A DNA stretch of 7,646 nucleotides from Candidatus Zhuqueibacterota bacterium (GTDB lineage Bacteria > Zhuqueibacterota > Zhuqueibacteria > Residuimicrobiales > Krinioviventaceae). The stretch covers positions 1 through 7,646 of the forward strand of contig RQOI01000075.1 in the NCBI GenBank assembly GCA_003854995.1, written 5' to 3'. Numbering within the stretch: position 1 is the stretch's first letter; every line of letters starts with the position of its first letter. The notes beneath the pieces are model-generated. The model did no database searches and was not told where the DNA came from. It worked only from the letters and a program-made list of their open reading frames with translations. The position numbers were made by a program, and so were the translations under genes. Shown in pieces: positions 1 to 7,231 of the stretch.

Positions 1-173
1 GTGTACTCGGTGCGATCACCGACGTCGCGCCAATCCGTATAGGTGCGCGATGTTGGCCCCCAATAGAGGCGATAGTTCAGGATGTCATCATCGACGGGAT
101 TCCAGCGCAAGGTGATAGCGCGCGAAAAACAGGGAGCGGCCATAAAAGCGAGCAAGACAAAAATGTAACGCAT
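1..173 (-). CDS. Secreted fibronectin type III-like protein, N-terminal fragment
   Basis: Partial gene running off the left edge; only about 57 N-terminal residues are visible. The ATG at 173-171 has a good Shine-Dalgarno (GAGGA, complement of 181-185) 7 nt upstream. The protein starts with a Sec-type signal peptide: MRYIFVLLAFMAAPCFSRA has one Arg, a hydrophobic core, and a plausible signal peptidase I site after Ser-Arg-Ala. The Cys in the core is preceded by Pro, so it is a poor lipobox. The next roughly 37 residues (LRWNP, then DDDILNYRLYWG, then a TYTDWRDVG stretch) match the first strands of a fibronectin type III domain as found in bacterial extracellular proteins. It lies 28 nt downstream of the sigma-54 activator on the same strand, so the two may be co-transcribed. 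Function and total length cannot be judged. The signal peptide and fold are fairly clear; the family name is inference from a short fragment. Confidence 0.7.
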   Translation of the reverse strand, partial: MRYIFVLLAFMAAPCFSRAITLRWNPVDDDILNYRLYWGPTSRTYTDWRDVGDRTEY

Positions 174-201
174 CCAATCGTCCTCATCTGCATCATTCCG
201 G

Positions 202-1290
<1,089 letters not shown>

Positions 1291-1337
1291 GATGCCAATA
1301 GACCTCAAAGATTACCAATTACAATTTTGCAATTGAC

Positions 1338-1366
1338 AATATACAAAAATAATAGACGCATTACAA
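1338..1366 (-). promoter_or_regulatory. Predicted sigma-70-type promoter for the sigma-54 activator gene
   Basis: Reading the minus strand, TTGTAA (complement of 1361-1366) and TATATT (complement of 1338-1343) are separated by exactly 17 nt in an AT-rich gap between the ABC ATPase stop (1371) and the activator start (1290). The match to TTGACA/TATAAT is good (4 of 6 and 5 of 6). Just downstream is a short inverted repeat CAATT-TTGC-AATTG (1322-1335) that could be an operator. The promoter would let the activator be transcribed apart from the upstream four-gene operon. The call is from consensus and position only; if the organism is Bacteroidota-like, its -33/-7 consensus would differ. Confidence 0.5.
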
Positions 1367-1370
1367 TACT

Positions 1371-2228
1371 TTATAAATCGCCAGAATGCGCAATTTTTTT
1401 AACTCTGGATTCGAATTCGCGAAAGGAATAGACGCCCTGCCAGGAGTCACCCCGGCCGGAGGTGGATTCCAGGGCATCCATTATTGCCGGCCGCTCCAGT
1501 CCGATGTCGCGGAGGCGCTCTCTATTCGTAAAGAGGTCCCCGGGATGTCCGTCAAAAACCAGCTGTCCGGCACGCAAGGCGATGACGCGATCAGCGACCT
1601 CAGCGACGAAATCCATGTTGTGCGTCACCAGGACGACCGCTTTGCCGCCATCAATCAATCGCCGGACAGTGGCGATGAACCGCCCCACACTCTTCGGATC
1701 GAGGCCGGCGGTTGGCTCATCAAAGACGATCATATCCGGCTGCATGGCCAGCACGCCGGCTATGGCGACGCGGCGTTTTTCGCCTTCGCTGAGATGAAAG
1801 GGCGACCGATCGCGAAAGCGGTGCGGATCGAGCTCCAACGCCAGCATCGCCGACTCTACTCGCTGGGCGATATCGTCTTCAGCAAGTCCCAGATTACGCG
1901 GGCCAAAAGCGATGTCCTTGCCGACCGTCTCTTCAAAGAGCTGCGTCTCCGGAAATTGAAAGACCAGGCCGATCTTGCGGCGTAACAGGCTTTTGCGAAA
2001 CGATTTCGCCCAGATATTCGCGTCATTGAAAAAGATCTGCCCGGAGATCGGTTTGAGCAATCCGGTGAAATGCTGGATGAGCGTGGTCTTGCCGGAGCCG
2101 CTGTGTCCGACAATGGCGACGCACTCGTTCTGGCCGAGAGAGAGGGTGATATCGCGCAGCACCGGCTGCGGCGACGCACCGATGCCGCTGTATTTATAAC
2201 TGACACCCTTGAGGTGCAAAAATTCCAT
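1371..2228 (-). CDS. ecfA: Energy-coupling factor (ECF) transporter ATP-binding protein, EcfA/CbiO type
   Basis: A 285-residue ABC ATPase of the kind that powers ECF importers for vitamins, cobalt or nickel, working with a membrane EcfT and a substrate-binding S component. Walker A GHSGSGKTT is at 41-49, Q-loop at Q91, Walker B MIVFDE at 166-171 followed by PTAGLD, and the switch His at 203 (VTHNMD). The segment FQFPETQLFEETVGKDIAFG (90-109) and the KRRVAIAGVLAMQP block are typical of EcfA and unlike other ABC families. The signature motif is LSEGE (146-150) instead of LSGGQ. The roughly 60-residue tail after the nucleotide-binding core fits the EcfA C-terminal domain. The start ATG shares one base with the TGA of the upstream dGTPase gene (TGATG), implying translational coupling. 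Only one EcfA is present, with no EcfT or S component in view; they may lie elsewhere, as in group II ECF systems. EcfA1 versus EcfA2 cannot be decided, though the FQFPE segment favours EcfA2. Confidence 0.92.
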   Translation of the reverse strand: MEFLHLKGVSYKYSGIGASPQPVLRDITLSLGQNECVAIVGHSGSGKTTLIQHFTGLLKPISGQIFFNDANIWAKSFRKSLLRRKIGLVFQFPETQLFEETVGKDIAFGPRNLGLAEDDIAQRVESAMLALELDPHRFRDRSPFHLSEGEKRRVAIAGVLAMQPDMIVFDEPTAGLDPKSVGRFIATVRRLIDGGKAVVLVTHNMDFVAEVADRVIALRAGQLVFDGHPGDLFTNRERLRDIGLERPAIMDALESTSGRGDSWQGVYSFREFESRVKKIAHSGDL

Positions 2229-3565
2229 CAGAGCCCCACCGTTTCAATGTCCGCCCGCTGCTGTGCCAGCTCTGTCGGGGACAGGTGAGACAACTCGACC
2301 ATCGCCCGTTCGGCAAAATGGTCGGTCATGCCGGCGACATAATCGCTGATCGCGCGCGGAAAGAGAGGATTCTGCGTCAGCGCCGCTTTCATCTCCGGAT
2401 GGTCGTGTTCGCCGCTGTAAATCACGCGCCGCTGCGCAGATGTGGTGCATTTCTCCAGTCGATAGACGGGCAGCAGATTGGGGTACGTATAGTAGTGTCG
2501 AAAAAGGCTGCGGATCGTCGCCATCGCCGCGTCGTCGCTGCGTTTCTCCGCCGCCCTGGCGATGATCTCAGCCATGATGAAACGGTCGAGCTCTTCCTGC
2601 AGCGGATCAATGGCATCGCTGAACCAAACCAGTCGCGCGTCAAAATGGGAATAGCGCTTTGCCTGAGCATAGAAGGCTTTCATGGTGCGGATCGTCTGCT
2701 GCAGGACATCGGTGACCAAAAAATTGACCAGCTTGCGCACCAGCCGGTTTCGATAGACAAAGTCGTCATCGAGGCGCCCGACCTCAATGTCGCAGGTCTG
2801 CTCCACCAGTCGGATGATCGGCAGGCGCCGAACCTGGGCGAGCGTCACATAGCCGGCGCGGATGCCGTCTTCGAGATCGTGAGTGCGCTGGGCGATCTCA
2901 TCGCAAATCGCGACAATTTGTCCCTCCAGGGTCGTGGCATGATCCAGGTCGTAGAACAATCCATCCGTGCGAAAATCGGGAAAGTTGATTTGGCCGCGGC
3001 GCAGGCTCGTGTGCTTGAGGATGCCTTCGCGCACTGCTGCGCTCAGGTTTAAGCCGTCAAAATCGTATTTCTTTTCGTTCAAATCGACGATGCGAACGCT
3101 CTGATAGTTATGCTTGAATCCGCCGACATCGCCAATGTCCACGGTTCCTTCCAGAGTATCTTTTCCCTGCAGGATTCGATCGAGCGCCACTTCACCGATA
3201 TGCCCGAACGGCGTGTGTCCGAGATCGTGGCCCAGGCCAATGGCCTCAGCCAGATCCTCGTTCAAGCCCAGGGCCTTGGCCATGGTGCGGGACAGCTGCG
3301 ACACCTCGACCGTGTGCGTCAAGCGCGTGCGATAGTGATCGCCATAGGTGATGAGAAAAACCTGTCGCTTGTGCTTGAGGCGGCGGAAGGCGCGCGAGTG
3401 GATGATGCGGTCGCGGTCGCGCTGAAAGGAGGTCCTGTAGGGATGTTCCTCCTCAGGCGACAAGCGAGTGGCGCCGCCATCCGCGCTTTTCGCGGCAAAG
3501 GGAGAGAGCAGATCGGCTTCGATTCGTTCGAGCGATCGCCGATCGCGAATCTGGTAGATATTCAT
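2228..3565 (-). CDS. dgt: dGTPase-like deoxynucleoside triphosphate triphosphohydrolase (HD domain)
   Basis: A 445-residue cytosolic enzyme of the Dgt family, which hydrolyses dNTPs (classically dGTP) to the deoxynucleoside and tripolyphosphate and helps control dNTP pools. The family hallmark SFQRDRDRIIHSRAFRRLKH (46-65) is followed by the HD metal site: H84 in RLTHTVEV, H113-D114 in LGHDLGHTPFGH, and a distal Asp at 222 in the CDEIAQRTHDLEDG segment. The C-terminal YVAGMTDHFA (409-418) is also characteristic. Length matches the broader 'dGTPase-like' subgroup, somewhat shorter than E. coli Dgt (about 505), so substrate preference is uncertain and the symbol is by family. ATG 3565 starts 3 nt after the stop of the PHP gene with only a weak Shine-Dalgarno (GTGAG), so coupled translation is likely. 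Its stop overlaps the ecfA start by one base. Confidence 0.93.
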   Translation of the reverse strand: MNIYQIRDRRSLERIEADLLSPFAAKSADGGATRLSPEEEHPYRTSFQRDRDRIIHSRAFRRLKHKRQVFLITYGDHYRTRLTHTVEVSQLSRTMAKALGLNEDLAEAIGLGHDLGHTPFGHIGEVALDRILQGKDTLEGTVDIGDVGGFKHNYQSVRIVDLNEKKYDFDGLNLSAAVREGILKHTSLRRGQINFPDFRTDGLFYDLDHATTLEGQIVAICDEIAQRTHDLEDGIRAGYVTLAQVRRLPIIRLVEQTCDIEVGRLDDDFVYRNRLVRKLVNFLVTDVLQQTIRTMKAFYAQAKRYSHFDARLVWFSDAIDPLQEELDRFIMAEIIARAAEKRSDDAAMATIRSLFRHYYTYPNLLPVYRLEKCTTSAQRRVIYSGEHDHPEMKAALTQNPLFPRAISDYVAGMTDHFAERAMVELSHLSPTELAQQRADIETVGL

Positions 3566-3568
3566 ATC

Positions 3569-4357
3569 TCACAATTCAATTAAAGATCGTCTTCTGTCGT
3601 CGTAGACGCAGCACTGCGCATAGCCAATAGTTTTGACAAGAGTGATGGCCTCAGCAAACCGGGCGGCCACCTCGGCCGGCTTGTGCGCATCCGAGCCGAG
3701 AGCAATGGGAATACCTGACAAAAAAGCCCGGCGCAAGATTCCCCCATTCGGATAGATCTCGCCGGCTTCCTTGCGCAAGCCCGATGTGTTCACATCCAGA
3801 GCGAGATCATGCTGGCGAATCGCCTCGAGCGCATGGCCAATGGGATCCGACAGATCAATCGTCGGTTGCACGCATAATTTCTTCGGCAAATCCAGATGTC
3901 CGATGATGTCGTATAGACCGGTTGCCGCTGCCTCGGCGATCAATCTGTAATAAGCGATGTACAGCGCATCGACGCCCGCTTCATCCAGTCGGTGACGAAA
4001 AGCCGGATTGGAAAAATCCCAGTCATTGACAAAATGGACCGAGCCGATGACATAGTCAAACGGATAAGCGGCGAGAAACTCCGCAATCCAGGCCATGTGC
4101 GCCGGCAGATAGTCCGCTTCAATGCCAAAACGAACGGTGATATCGCGATAGCGACGTTGAGCATCCAAGACATCTCTGACATAGATATCCCAGCTCTCGA
4201 TCGGCATCCGACCGGTCGGATCATCCAGGTCAGGGATGGGAATGTGCTCGGCAAAGCCGATCTCGGTCAAGCCGCGCGCAATGGCCGACTCGATGTATTG
4301 CTCAATCTCCCCCTCGCCGTGCCGACACAGATAACTGTGCACATGATAATCCACCAT
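3569..4357 (-). CDS. PHP-domain phosphoesterase, histidinol-phosphatase family (HisJ/HisK type)
   Basis: A 262-residue PHP-superfamily metalloenzyme, most like the histidinol-phosphatases that remove phosphate from L-histidinol phosphate in histidine synthesis. The metal-binding motifs are all present and in order: DYHVHS (H5, H7) with H13, FAEHIP (E37, H38), GIEADY (E80), GSVHF (H108), GHLDL (H154), and GSDAH (D223, H225). The VNTSGLRKEAGEIYP block (189-203) is typical of HisJ/HisK proteins. Length matches that family (about 260-280). No other his gene is in view; the neighbours are a Memo-family protein 7 nt upstream and the dGTPase 3 nt downstream, so another phosphoester substrate is possible. 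Fold and catalytic site are secure; histidinol phosphate as substrate is family inference. Confidence 0.9.
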   Translation of the reverse strand: MVDYHVHSYLCRHGEGEIEQYIESAIARGLTEIGFAEHIPIPDLDDPTGRMPIESWDIYVRDVLDAQRRYRDITVRFGIEADYLPAHMAWIAEFLAAYPFDYVIGSVHFVNDWDFSNPAFRHRLDEAGVDALYIAYYRLIAEAAATGLYDIIGHLDLPKKLCVQPTIDLSDPIGHALEAIRQHDLALDVNTSGLRKEAGEIYPNGGILRRAFLSGIPIALGSDAHKPAEVAARFAEAITLVKTIGYAQCCVYDDRRRSLIEL

Positions 4358-4364
4358 CCAGCGC

Positions 4365-5204
4365 TCACTTCAGCATGACAGAAACCGCTGCCGCATAGCC
4401 CACGACATACCCTCTCTGCACGCCGGTCACATCGGCCGAGTTGGTGCGCGCCAGGACGCGCGGCTGCGAGGCGCCCCACTCTTCAGCGACCCGTTTGAGA
4501 ACCGTGATCGGCCCGGCGCCGCAGGCCATCACCGCTTGCCGGGCGGCATTGCGGCAGAACTGCTCGGGGCTGTCGTTTTCGACGCTCGCCAGCGTCGCTT
4601 CATCCATGCGTCGGCACTCCTCATAGGACTGGCCATGATACAGGTCAGAGCTCGCCACCAGCAGAGTGGTCGCTGCCGCAAAGGTCGAGGCAATGGCATC
4701 ACCCAGTCGCTGACAGTTATCCCAGCTGTAATCGTGAAAGACCAGCGGCACAATGCTGAAATCATCCAGCACGATCTGCAGAAAGGGCAACTGCACTTCA
4801 AGCGAATGCTCCGCCCGATCTGTCTGTGATTCGTGCCCCTTTTGGCCGACGTGAACATTGCCGGCGGCCGCTGCCAGCCGCTGCACTGCTGCCACATCGA
4901 CCGGCACGTCGCCGAGAGGGGTCTCATAATAATCGCCGTGATAAGCGGAAACGCCTTCAATATAAGCGCCATGACTCGGGGCCAGCAGCACGACCGTCTC
5001 GTACGATTCACCCTCGATCTGTCTGTAGGCGACGGCTGCGGTGCGACCAGAGTAAGCATATCCCGCGTGCGGCGAGATGATGCCGATGATGCGAGCAGCA
5101 AACGCATGCTTTTCCACCTGCAGATAGCTGCTGATGGTCGCCCGCAGCTCCTCGGGCGTTCCTGGATAAAACTGATCCGCCCACGCCGCATGCCGAATGC
5201 GCAT
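4365..5204 (-). CDS. amrB: AmmeMemoRadiSam system protein B (Memo family)
   Basis: A 279-residue Memo-family protein, related to human MEMO1 and to the extradiol dioxygenase/LigB fold. Family signatures are visible in order: an N-terminal FYPGTPEEL (12-20), SPHAGYAYSG (44-53), LLAPSH (73-78), EHSLEVQLPFLQ (132-143), VASSDLYHGQSYEEC (183-197), MACGAGPI (226-233), and TNSADVTG with VVGYAA near the end. The residues corresponding to the iron ligands of MEMO1 (two His and a Cys) appear conserved as H46, H78 and C228. Bacterial homologues often sit with an AMMECR1-domain protein and a radical SAM protein in a system of unproven function (an RNA- or protein-modification role has been proposed); neither partner is in this window. 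ATG 5204 has a strong GGAGGAG Shine-Dalgarno (complement of 5209-5215), and this is the first gene of the minus-strand operon. Confidence 0.92.
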   Translation of the reverse strand: MRIRHAAWADQFYPGTPEELRATISSYLQVEKHAFAARIIGIISPHAGYAYSGRTAAVAYRQIEGESYETVVLLAPSHGAYIEGVSAYHGDYYETPLGDVPVDVAAVQRLAAAAGNVHVGQKGHESQTDRAEHSLEVQLPFLQIVLDDFSIVPLVFHDYSWDNCQRLGDAIASTFAAATTLLVASSDLYHGQSYEECRRMDEATLASVENDSPEQFCRNAARQAVMACGAGPITVLKRVAEEWGASQPRVLARTNSADVTGVQRGYVVGYAAAVSVMLK

Positions 5205-5303
5205 CGTTCTCCTCCGTGGTTTTTCGCTTGCTTTTCTGCACTATTTTAGTAACTTTTTGGTCAAAAGAAAAGCCAATTATTCAATTCAGCAGACAGTCCG
5301 CGT
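5205..5303. promoter_or_regulatory. Divergent intergenic region with candidate back-to-back promoters
   Basis: The only head-to-head gap in the window (99 nt), so promoters for both blocks are expected here. Minus-strand candidate: TAAAAT (complement of 5243-5248) with a weak TTTTCT (complement of 5266-5271) 17 nt away, reading to the Memo-family gene. Plus-strand candidate: TTGGTC (5257-5262), 17 nt, TTCAAT (5280-5285), reading to the deacetylase with a leader of only about 12 nt. An inverted repeat CTTTT-TGGTC-AAAAG (5253-5267) overlaps both -35 candidates and could be a shared operator. The gap is notably AT-rich and T/A-tracted. The promoter matches are modest; the regional role is more certain than the exact elements. 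Confidence 0.4.
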
Positions 5304-6635
5304 ATGGATCATTTTTGCGACAACCATCCTCTTGTTAAAACAACAAAACGATGTCATTATTGCAAAAAATACATCTGTTCGGAATGCGTCATCTCGTTCT
5401 TCGATCGATCCTTTTGTTCGCGCGCCTGTCTGTTCGCCTCGCTGCGCTCTGCGTTCAGAGAGATGCGCACCGCGCGCCGGGGCAAGGGGAAAACCGGCGC
5501 CCGCCGACACCTCGGCTGGAATGGGTTCTGCGGCCTGCTGCTCTTTCTCCTCATCATCGCCGGCCTGGCTGTCTCTTTGCGCAACGTCTATCTGGACATC
5601 CGTCGAGATCAGGTTGCGAAAATAGCCAGGGAGACGATTCAACCGGTCTATGAGAGCGATATACGCGGCGCCCTTTCGCAGCAACCGGACGCCATGGTGC
5701 TCGCGGGTCAGATCACGCTCGTCGGCGAAGCCGCTGACAGCATCATCATCAGCCTCAAGGTGAACGGCAAACTGGTCGCCGCGACCTTGCCTCAGGACGG
5801 CCGCTTTGAATTCAGGGACGTCTCCATAGGCTATGGCATCAACGAGATCGTCCTGCTGGGCATGGATGGCAGCGGCAGGATGAAAATCCTGCAAAAAATC
5901 GAGACGAGCTATGGCTCTCCCCGTCTGTCGTTCCTGGCGCGCGATGTCAGTCGTGGCAACATCAATCGCAAAGAGATTGCCCTCACATTCGACGGCGGCG
6001 CCGGCAATGGCGCGACCAGAGCGATTCTGGACATCCTGCGCGACAAAGAGCTGACCTGCACCATGTTTCTCACCGGCGGCTTTTTGCGCCGATATCCGGA
6101 CGACGTCAAGCGGATCGTCGCCGATGGGCACGAAATTGGCAACCACACCTGGAGTCATCCGCACCTGACGTCGTTTGCAGAGAATCGCGAGCACAGCACC
6201 CTGCCAACCCTATCCAGAGAAAAGCTGCAGAAAGAGCTGATAGAGACCGCCAGGCTGTTCAACAAGATGACGGGACAAAAGCTGATGTCCTACTGGCGCG
6301 CACCCTATGGCGAGCACAATCAGGAGATCCGTTCGTGGGCGGCGGAGATCGGCTACCGCCAGATCGGCTGGACGTTCGGCAACGGCGAGAACATGGACAG
6401 CATGGATTGGGTGGCGGATACGACGTCCGCATCGTACAGGTCATCAGAAGAGATTCTGGGCAAATTGCTCAGCTTTGGCGATTCAAATGGCGGTGCGAAC
6501 GGCAGCATCATCCTGATGCACCTGGATACGCAGCGCCAGAATGACCCTGCCCATCGCATCATCCCGGCATTCGTCGACAGCATGCGAGCTCGCGGCTATA
6601 CTTTTACGACGATCTCCGGCCTGCTCAGGCCTTAA
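5304..6635 (+). CDS. Membrane-anchored polysaccharide deacetylase (NodB homology) with N-terminal B-box-like zinc motif
   Basis: A 443-residue protein with four parts. Residues 5-42 carry eight Cys/His ligands spaced as in a B-box zinc finger: C5-x2-H8, C17-x2-C20, C25-x2-C28, C38-x3-C42. A basic linker leads to one transmembrane segment (about 73-91). Residues about 130-200 look like a small beta-sandwich/Ig-like domain. From about 223 comes a NodB-type carbohydrate esterase 4 domain that removes acetyl groups from N-acetyl sugars in peptidoglycan or surface polysaccharide. Its motifs: TFDGG (228-232), HTWSH (281-285), RAPYG (332-336), DSMDW (365-369) and ILMHLD (403-408). Motif 1 lacks the second Asp of the usual TFDDG, a metal ligand. 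Topology predicts a cytoplasmic zinc motif and an outward-facing catalytic domain. The ATG is the only start that keeps the zinc motif; the next Met is residue 54. No clear Shine-Dalgarno is seen. Domain calls are strong; substrate is unknown. Confidence 0.92.
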   Translation: MDHFCDNHPLVKTTKRCHYCKKYICSECVISFFDRSFCSRACLFASLRSAFREMRTARRGKGKTGARRHLGWNGFCGLLLFLLIIAGLAVSLRNVYLDIRRDQVAKIARETIQPVYESDIRGALSQQPDAMVLAGQITLVGEAADSIIISLKVNGKLVAATLPQDGRFEFRDVSIGYGINEIVLLGMDGSGRMKILQKIETSYGSPRLSFLARDVSRGNINRKEIALTFDGGAGNGATRAILDILRDKELTCTMFLTGGFLRRYPDDVKRIVADGHEIGNHTWSHPHLTSFAENREHSTLPTLSREKLQKELIETARLFNKMTGQKLMSYWRAPYGEHNQEIRSWAAEIGYRQIGWTFGNGENMDSMDWVADTTSASYRSSEEILGKLLSFGDSNGGANGSIILMHLDTQRQNDPAHRIIPAFVDSMRARGYTFTTISGLLRP

Positions 6636-6662
6636 CTTACATCATTGTACGATTAAAGATAA

Positions 6663-6669
6663 AAGAGGA
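6663..6669 (+). promoter_or_regulatory. Shine-Dalgarno that bears on the nitroreductase start
   Basis: AAGAGGA in the 41-nt gap after the deacetylase stop. Its GAGGA core (6665-6669) is 7 nt before CTG 6677 and 4 nt before ATC 6674, but 34 nt before GTG 6704, the nearest conventional start codon. It therefore argues for an upstream, non-canonical start. Confidence 0.55.
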
Positions 6670-6676
6670 AAACATC

Positions 6677-7231
6677 CTGGAGACATCCCCGTTTTACAAG
6701 CTGGTGCAGTCCCGCACGAGCGTGCGACGATTTCAGGACAAGCCTGTGGAACGCGAAAAACTGAACCAGTGCGTGGAGGCCGCCCGACTGGCGCCATCGG
6801 CGGGAAATGTGCAACCCTGGCGCTTTTGCATCGTGGACGATCCGGCGACAAAGGAGCGACTCGCCAGGCACGCCTTCAGCGGCATCTATGGCGCCACGCG
6901 CTGGGCGGCAAAGGCGCCGGTACTGGTGGTGATTTTTGCGCAGCTGGACGTCCTGGCGAATCGCCTCGGCAGTCAGATGACCGGCATTCATTATTACCTC
7001 ATCGACATCGGCATTGCCGGTGAACACTTTGTCCTGCAGGCGCAAGAACTGGGCCTCGCCTCCTGCTGGATCGGCTGGTTTCTCCCCCGTGGGGCGAAGA
7101 AAGCGTTGCGCGCACCAGCCTCCCACCGCGCCGTCGCCATGCTGGCGATCGGCTACCCGCAGCACAATCATGCCCGGGAGCGAAAAAGAAAACAAAACGA
7201 GGTACATTCTTATAACGAGTTCACAAGATGA
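6677..7231 (+). CDS. Nitroreductase family protein (FMN-dependent), probable CTG or ATC start
   Basis: A 184-residue (from CTG 6677) NAD(P)H- and FMN-dependent oxidoreductase of the nitroreductase superfamily. SRTSVRRF (12-19) and APSAGNVQPWRF (39-50) are the FMN-phosphate and flavin-binding motifs; LGLASCWIGWF (125-135) and AVAMLAIGYPQ (152-162) are the typical C-terminal core, followed by a basic tail (RERKRKQNEVHSY). The length fits small single-domain nitroreductases, which act as homodimers in the cytosol; the natural substrate cannot be read from sequence. Start: the conserved lead-in SPFYKLVQSR lies before GTG 6704, so starting there would remove the beginning of helix 1. No ATG, GTG or TTG is in frame between the deacetylase stop and 6704; CTG 6677 has an ideally spaced Shine-Dalgarno, with ATC 6674 as the alternative. 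A conventional gene caller would give 6704-7231 (175 aa). The stop overlaps the sfsA start by 4 nt (ATGA). Confidence 0.88.
   Translation: METSPFYKLVQSRTSVRRFQDKPVEREKLNQCVEAARLAPSAGNVQPWRFCIVDDPATKERLARHAFSGIYGATRWAAKAPVLVVIFAQLDVLANRLGSQMTGIHYYLIDIGIAGEHFVLQAQELGLASCWIGWFLPRGAKKALRAPASHRAVAMLAIGYPQHNHARERKRKQNEVHSYNEFTR

Noticed and set aside
174..201. Possible sigma-54 (-24/-12) promoter between the activator and the fibronectin gene
   Set aside because: No GG and GC pair with the required 10-nt spacing is present in the gap.
1386..1985. Plus-strand open frame (199 codons) opposite ecfA
   Set aside because: Antisense to a complete ABC ATPase with all motifs; no recognisable domain of its own.
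2285..3052. Plus-strand open frame (255 codons) opposite the dGTPase gene
   Set aside because: Antisense shadow in a high-G+C coding region; no domain, no start signal.
5286..6194. Minus-strand open frame (302 codons) opposite the deacetylase
   Set aside because: The plus-strand frame carries five NodB motifs, a transmembrane segment and a zinc motif; the reverse translation has low-complexity Ala/Arg/Gln composition.
6632..6660. Possible internal promoter before the nitroreductase (TTAACT, 16 nt, TAAAGA)
   Set aside because: Poor consensus match, and the -10 would lie only a few bases before the Shine-Dalgarno, leaving almost no leader.
6653..7207. Minus-strand open frame (184 codons) opposite the nitroreductase
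   Set aside because: Antisense to clear FMN-binding motifs; no family resemblance.
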